A program made the translations under genes and the position numbers. The notes under the pieces were generated by a model. It was not told where the DNA came from, did no database searches, and saw nothing but the letters and a program-made list of their open reading frames with translations. From NCBI GenBank assembly GCA_015057755.1, contig SVDR01000031.1, positions 1 through 26,824 of the forward strand: DNA of 26,824 nucleotides, in the 5' to 3' direction. The DNA is from Lachnoclostridium sp. (lineage in GTDB: Bacteria; Bacillota_A; Clostridia; Lachnospirales; Lachnospiraceae). Position 1 is the first letter of the stretch, and each line of letters opens with the position of its first letter. Shown here piece after piece: positions 24,346 through 26,824 of the stretch.

Positions 24346-24374
24346 ATTATAACACTAATAAAGTACACAAGCAA
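24346..24374 (-). promoter_or_regulatory. Sigma-A type promoter of the sigma factor/exporter operon
   Basis: On the minus strand TTGCTT (24369-24374), 17-base spacer, TATAAT (24346-24351). The predicted start point is near 24339. It is back to back with the plus-strand promoter at 24386-24414, with 11 bases between the two -35 boxes. No TGTAACA box is present, so the sigma factor does not appear to drive its own gene. Confidence 0.7.
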
Positions 24375-24385
24375 ACACTAATCCC

Positions 24386-24414
24386 TTGCACATTTTTTAT
24401 TTTTTTGATATAAT
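24386..24414 (+). promoter_or_regulatory. Sigma-A type promoter upstream of the Nif11-like peptide gene
   Basis: TTGCAC (24386-24391), 17-base spacer, TATAAT (24409-24414). Predicted start point is near 24421, giving a leader of about 68 bases. It lies directly before the ECF-type promoter at 24418-24445, so this gene has tandem promoters. Confidence 0.65.
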
Positions 24415-24417
24415 TTT

Positions 24418-24445
24418 TGTAACAGTTTTTTGTTGTTTGTGTATA
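24418..24445 (+). promoter_or_regulatory. ECF-type promoter of the Nif11-like peptide gene
   Basis: TGTAACA (24418-24424) and TGTGTATA (24438-24445), 13 bases apart, the same as at 12532-12559 and 18205-18232. All three also have RTT after the -35 box. The predicted start is near 24452, and the start codon is 43 bases after the -10 box. Confidence 0.72.
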
Positions 24446-24465
24446 TATCAATAGAAACAAAAAAC
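24425..24465 (+). repeat. Inverted repeat in the leader of the Nif11-like peptide gene
   Basis: GTTTTTTGTT (24425-24434) and AACAAAAAAC (24456-24465) are perfect 10-bp complements with a 21-base centre. The left arm lies between the ECF -35 and -10 boxes, so only RNA from the upstream sigma-A promoter would contain both arms. The stem is weak (A/T rich). It ends ten bases before the ribosome binding site AGGAGG (24475-24480). Confidence 0.35.
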
Positions 24466-24488
24466 ATCAATTTTAGGAGGATTTTATT

Positions 24489-24869
24489 ATGACACGTTTT
24501 GAAGAAATTATGAACAACGAAGAGTTCGTGAATGGTTTAGACAATGCTGCTTCTTATGAAGAGTTTGCTGGTATGTTCGAAAAAGAGGGCGTAAACATTG
24601 AAGAAATGTTACCGGCAGACGAAGAAGAAGCTGAGTTATCTGAAGATGATTTAGAAGATGTTTCCGGCGGTTTAAGTGCAAAAGATTTAAAGAGAATTGT
24701 AAAAGCTTCCATCAAAGTCGTTAAAAGCCCGGTTAACGTATTAAAATGGGGAGCAGCTTGCGGCGTTCTTCTCAGAGCTTATTATGATATTGAAAAATAC
24801 GGCGATGCAACACATACATATTCCGAGAAACAGATCATGAAAGCTGCAAAAACTATTGGCTGTGCATAA
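24489..24869 (+). CDS. Nif11-like leader precursor peptide, cargo of NHLM exporter
   Basis: 126 residues. Residues 1-61 are a Nif11-like acidic leader (FEEIMNNEEFVNGLDNAASY, then ELSEDDLEDVSGG at 49-61), with predicted cleavage after Gly60-Gly61. The product (62-126) is basic and amphipathic, with a hydrophobic stretch VLKWGAACGVLLRAYYD and two Cys residues (91, 125). Its AYYD-x10-YS-x2-QI-x2-A segment matches the product of the 17789-18139 gene. The AGGAGG ribosome binding site is eight bases before the ATG, and a strong terminator follows. The composition suggests a membrane-active peptide or signal; no known bacteriocin family is recognised. No dedicated modification enzyme is adjacent. 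Confidence 0.82.
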   Translation: MTRFEEIMNNEEFVNGLDNAASYEEFAGMFEKEGVNIEEMLPADEEEAELSEDDLEDVSGGLSAKDLKRIVKASIKVVKSPVNVLKWGAACGVLLRAYYDIEKYGDATHTYSEKQIMKAAKTIGCA

Positions 24870-24888
24870 ATCTAACCAACAGTTTATT

Positions 24889-24923
24889 AAAAGGGCCTGT
24901 ACAAATTTTGTACAAGCCCTTTT
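24889..24923. terminator. Bidirectional terminator between convergent genes
   Basis: A 16-bp stem with one mismatch (24889-24904 with 24908-24923), three-base loop. Plus-strand RNA ends in a run of U. Minus-strand RNA ends in four U then AAU, somewhat weaker. It serves the Nif11-like peptide gene and the convergent Card1-like gene, whose stop codon is three bases away. Confidence 0.87.
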
Positions 24924-24925
24924 TC

Positions 24926-26080
24926 TTATCTCATCACTCTGACTTCAATCCCCATCTCTTCTGCTCTGCGCATATGAGCCACAGAAAGTTCCTGAGCCGT
25001 CGCTAGCACTTTTTTCGCATATTTTCCTCCAAACCGGTTCGCCACGGTTTCCAGTTCATAAAGCGCCATCTGGTCCACACTGCCAATCTTACAGGAAATA
25101 AAGGTTGGACAGTTATTCTGTATGGACATTACATCAATCTCATTGAGCACGTCTCGGTTTCCGTCGTTATGGACCACACCGTCCCAGTCAATATGCACAC
25201 CGACTCTGCAGTCAGTGATCCCGTCTTTTCTCGTTTCCTGCAAAAATGTATACATTTCCAAGATGCTTCCGCTATCCCAGAGAAGCTGTTTGATCGCTGC
25301 ATTTTTATAACGGAAACGGTATCCATTCTTACCCGCGGCATACAGCTTCACAAATCCCAGATGACTGCACCCGTGCATAAATTTGTGGAAGTCTTTAATA
25401 TTTCCGGCTCTGTGATGTCTGTGGAATTCATTTTGGAACACATCGCGCTCCACATCCACCATTAGGGATGCATCCGGCGCAAATTTCCTCAATACCGAAG
25501 AATAATGCACCCACTTATCCCCATGTTCTCTGGAAAGTTTCCACAGATTTTCGATATCTGTGGCCCCATCCAGGCTCATTTCCTTGAACATCTTTCTCTG
25601 ACGGTAGTTGATCGTTCCGTTATAAAGAGAAACGAACTGATCCAGATTCAGCTCGATCGGCCGCGGCTTCGCCACACCTCCGATGGAATTGCCCGAGCAG
25701 CAAAACTCGATCAGTTCTCTTGTGCGGACATCGAACATGAACATCGGCGCAGAGAATTCCTGAGACAGGATTCCGAACGCCACCAGCAGCAGACTTTCCC
25801 CTCCGGTCAGATCGAAATAGACCATATTTCCGCTCTCCTGCTCTCTGCGCACCACATTAGCAATCGCCTTCATGATCTCCATCAGGTCAAACGGATTCAC
25901 AGAATAGAACTCCACCTCTTTCACGGCGCAGACTTTCTGCAGAAACGCTTGGATCGTCTTCTTATGTGGGCGCATTACTTCCTCATATCCAAAGAAAATC
26001 GTCTTATCTACTTCAAAATTCAGATTTGTGATTATGTTTTCAATGGGCTCTTCATCAAAAAACTCGATATTTACGATCAT
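24926..26080 (-). CDS. Card1-like CARF - PD-(D/E)XK nuclease (DUF1887 family)
   Basis: 384 residues. Residues 1-135 look like a CARF domain, which senses cyclic oligoadenylates in type III CRISPR systems: YFDLTGGESLLLVAFG at 88-103 is the characteristic ligand-binding loop. A helical linker (145-260) follows. Residues 265-384 are a PD-(D/E)XK nuclease fold with Glu275 in ILEMYTF, Asp316 in NEIDV and Lys331 in FISCK. The usual acidic residue two before the Lys is Ser329. Proteins of this family also occur away from CRISPR loci, as here: no cas genes or repeat array are in the window. AGGTGGAGA precedes the ATG. It shares an intergenic region with the divergent sugar kinase gene and is convergent with the peptide gene. 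A role with the TIR-FHA system is speculative. Confidence 0.85.
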   Translation of the reverse strand: MIVNIEFFDEEPIENIITNLNFEVDKTIFFGYEEVMRPHKKTIQAFLQKVCAVKEVEFYSVNPFDLMEIMKAIANVVRREQESGNMVYFDLTGGESLLLVAFGILSQEFSAPMFMFDVRTRELIEFCCSGNSIGGVAKPRPIELNLDQFVSLYNGTINYRQRKMFKEMSLDGATDIENLWKLSREHGDKWVHYSSVLRKFAPDASLMVDVERDVFQNEFHRHHRAGNIKDFHKFMHGCSHLGFVKLYAAGKNGYRFRYKNAAIKQLLWDSGSILEMYTFLQETRKDGITDCRVGVHIDWDGVVHNDGNRDVLNEIDVMSIQNNCPTFISCKIGSVDQMALYELETVANRFGGKYAKKVLATAQELSVAHMRRAEEMGIEVRVMR

Positions 26081-26106
26081 TTATCTCCACCTCGCACGAT
26101 TCCTCG

Positions 26107-26135
26107 TTGCCAATTTCTGACTTCCATATTATAAT
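26107..26135 (+). promoter_or_regulatory. Sigma-A type promoter of the PfkB-family kinase gene
   Basis: TTGCCA (26107-26112), 17-base spacer, TATAAT (26130-26135), predicted start near 26142, 34 bases before the start codon. The same AT-rich stretch also contains TATAAT on the other strand, which may serve the divergent Card1-like gene, but no clear -35 box is visible there. Confidence 0.65.
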
Positions 26136-26175
26136 TATAGAGCAAAACCTACAAAAAGAAAAGGAACGATTTATT

Positions 26176-26824
26176 ATGAAACCAGCGCTTCTTATCGGTT
26201 CCACATGCGTGGACATTATCATTAACCTTCCGCATATTCCGGTCACTCAGGAAGATGTTCATCCGACAGCTCAGACCATGGCAATCGGCGGCTGTTCTTA
26301 TAACGTTGCTTATACTGTTCGTCTTCTCGGTGCACCGCACACACACATCAGTCCGGTTGGTACCGGTATGTACGGAGACTATGTAAAAAAATGCCTGACA
26401 GAAGCCGGCGTTCCGATCGCGGTATACGTACCGGATCAGGATAATGGCTGCTGCTATTGCCTCGTAGAGGACACCGGTGAGCGCACATTTATGTCCTATC
26501 ATGGTGCAGAGTACACCTTCCAGAAAGAATGGATGAAACCATACGATTCCAACGACTATGATCTTTGCTATATCTGCGGTCTTGAGATTGAAGAGCCGAC
26601 AGGCGTAAACCTTCTGGATTACCTGGAAGAAAACAGAAATCTTCAGGTCTTCTTCGCTCCTGGTCCGCGCTTGATGCACATTGCCAAAGAGAAACTGGAC
26701 CGCATGATGGCCCTGAAACCAATCCTGCACATCAATGAACTGGAAGCCGCTGCCCTCAGCGGTATCGAAGATATCGAAGAAGCAGGTCGCCATCTCCACG
26801 CCATTACAGGAAATCATGTAATCA
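26176..26824 (+). CDS. PfkB-family carbohydrate kinase, N-terminal part
   Basis: The visible 216 residues show the start of a ribokinase/fructokinase-type fold: ALLIGSTCVDIII at the beginning, MAIGGCSYNVAYTVRLLG at about 35-52 (PfkB signature 1 region, GG-x-NVA pattern), GMYGDYVKKCL at 64-74 and INELEAAALSG near 190. These enzymes phosphorylate sugars or nucleosides with ATP. The catalytic C-terminal signature (DTxGAGD) is beyond the window, so the substrate cannot be named. AAAGGAA precedes the ATG. The frame is open to the window edge. It has its own promoter and appears unrelated to the sigma factor system. Confidence 0.88.
   Translation, partial: MKPALLIGSTCVDIIINLPHIPVTQEDVHPTAQTMAIGGCSYNVAYTVRLLGAPHTHISPVGTGMYGDYVKKCLTEAGVPIAVYVPDQDNGCCYCLVEDTGERTFMSYHGAEYTFQKEWMKPYDSNDYDLCYICGLEIEEPTGVNLLDYLEENRNLQVFFAPGPRLMHIAKEKLDRMMALKPILHINELEAAALSGIEDIEEAGRHLHAITGNHVI

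Noticed and set aside
26149..26817. 222-residue minus-strand frame opposite the PfkB-family kinase
   Set aside because: The plus-strand frame has clear PfkB motifs, a promoter and a ribosome binding site. The minus frame has none.
1..26824. CRISPR array, insertion sequence, integrase, tRNA or rRNA
   Set aside because: I saw no regularly spaced repeats, transposase or integrase motifs, tRNA cloverleaf or rRNA sequence. A Card1-like gene alone does not imply a local CRISPR locus.

Overview
This window looks like chromosome from a low-to-mid GC Gram-positive anaerobe, most likely a gut Lachnospiraceae-type clostridium. This is inferred from strong AGGAGG ribosome binding sites, consensus TTGxxx/TATAAT promoters, an NHLM peptide exporter, a DUF1887/Card1-like protein and the general style of the proteins. 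No 16S or other taxonomic marker is present, so genus is not assigned. Almost everything is on the minus strand and tightly packed. Only the leader-peptide gene at 24489 and the sugar kinase at 26176 are on the plus strand.

Region A (1-5469, minus) is an ADP-ribose handling cluster. It holds a macro domain fused to a RelA/SpoT-type HD domain, a bacterial PARG-like protein (TIGR02452), a C-terminal remnant of an ADP-ribosylglycohydrolase, a macro domain protein with an extra C-terminal helical domain, a von Willebrand A protein with a full MIDAS, and an ADP-ribosylglycohydrolase cut by the window edge. Two genes here are preceded by similar GTCxC-N7-GCGAC elements.

Region B (5687-12499, minus) is a six-gene unit: a radical SAM protein, three coiled-coil proteins (two sharing a C-terminal domain), a tandem AAA+ ATPase with a unique N-terminal half, and a small unknown protein. 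A strong terminator separates it from region C, and it has its own extracytoplasmic-function (ECF)-type promoter.

Region C (12641-18139, minus) is a signalling unit: a double-glycine leader peptide, a 62-aa leader-like protein, a STAS protein, a TIR-FHA fusion, a PP2C phosphatase and a membrane Hanks-type kinase with a zinc ribbon and a large outer domain.

Region D (18243-24313, minus) encodes an ECF sigma factor followed by the three NHLM export proteins: membrane fusion protein, C39 peptidase/ABC transporter and second ABC transporter. Divergent from it is a Nif11-like leader peptide gene (24489, plus).

The most striking result is that regions B, C and the 24489 gene are each preceded by the same element, TGTAACA-N13-TGTGTATA, with identical spacing. 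The sigma factor gene itself has a housekeeping-type promoter. I infer one regulon: the ECF factor switches on two homologous exported peptides, the kinase/phosphatase/TIR-FHA/STAS unit and the radical SAM/AAA unit. With the neighbouring ADP-ribose enzymes and a predicted NAD-cleaving TIR domain, this may be a stress, defence or interbacterial signalling system that has not been described as a whole. Region E (24926-26824) is an unlinked-looking Card1-like nuclease and the start of a PfkB-family kinase.
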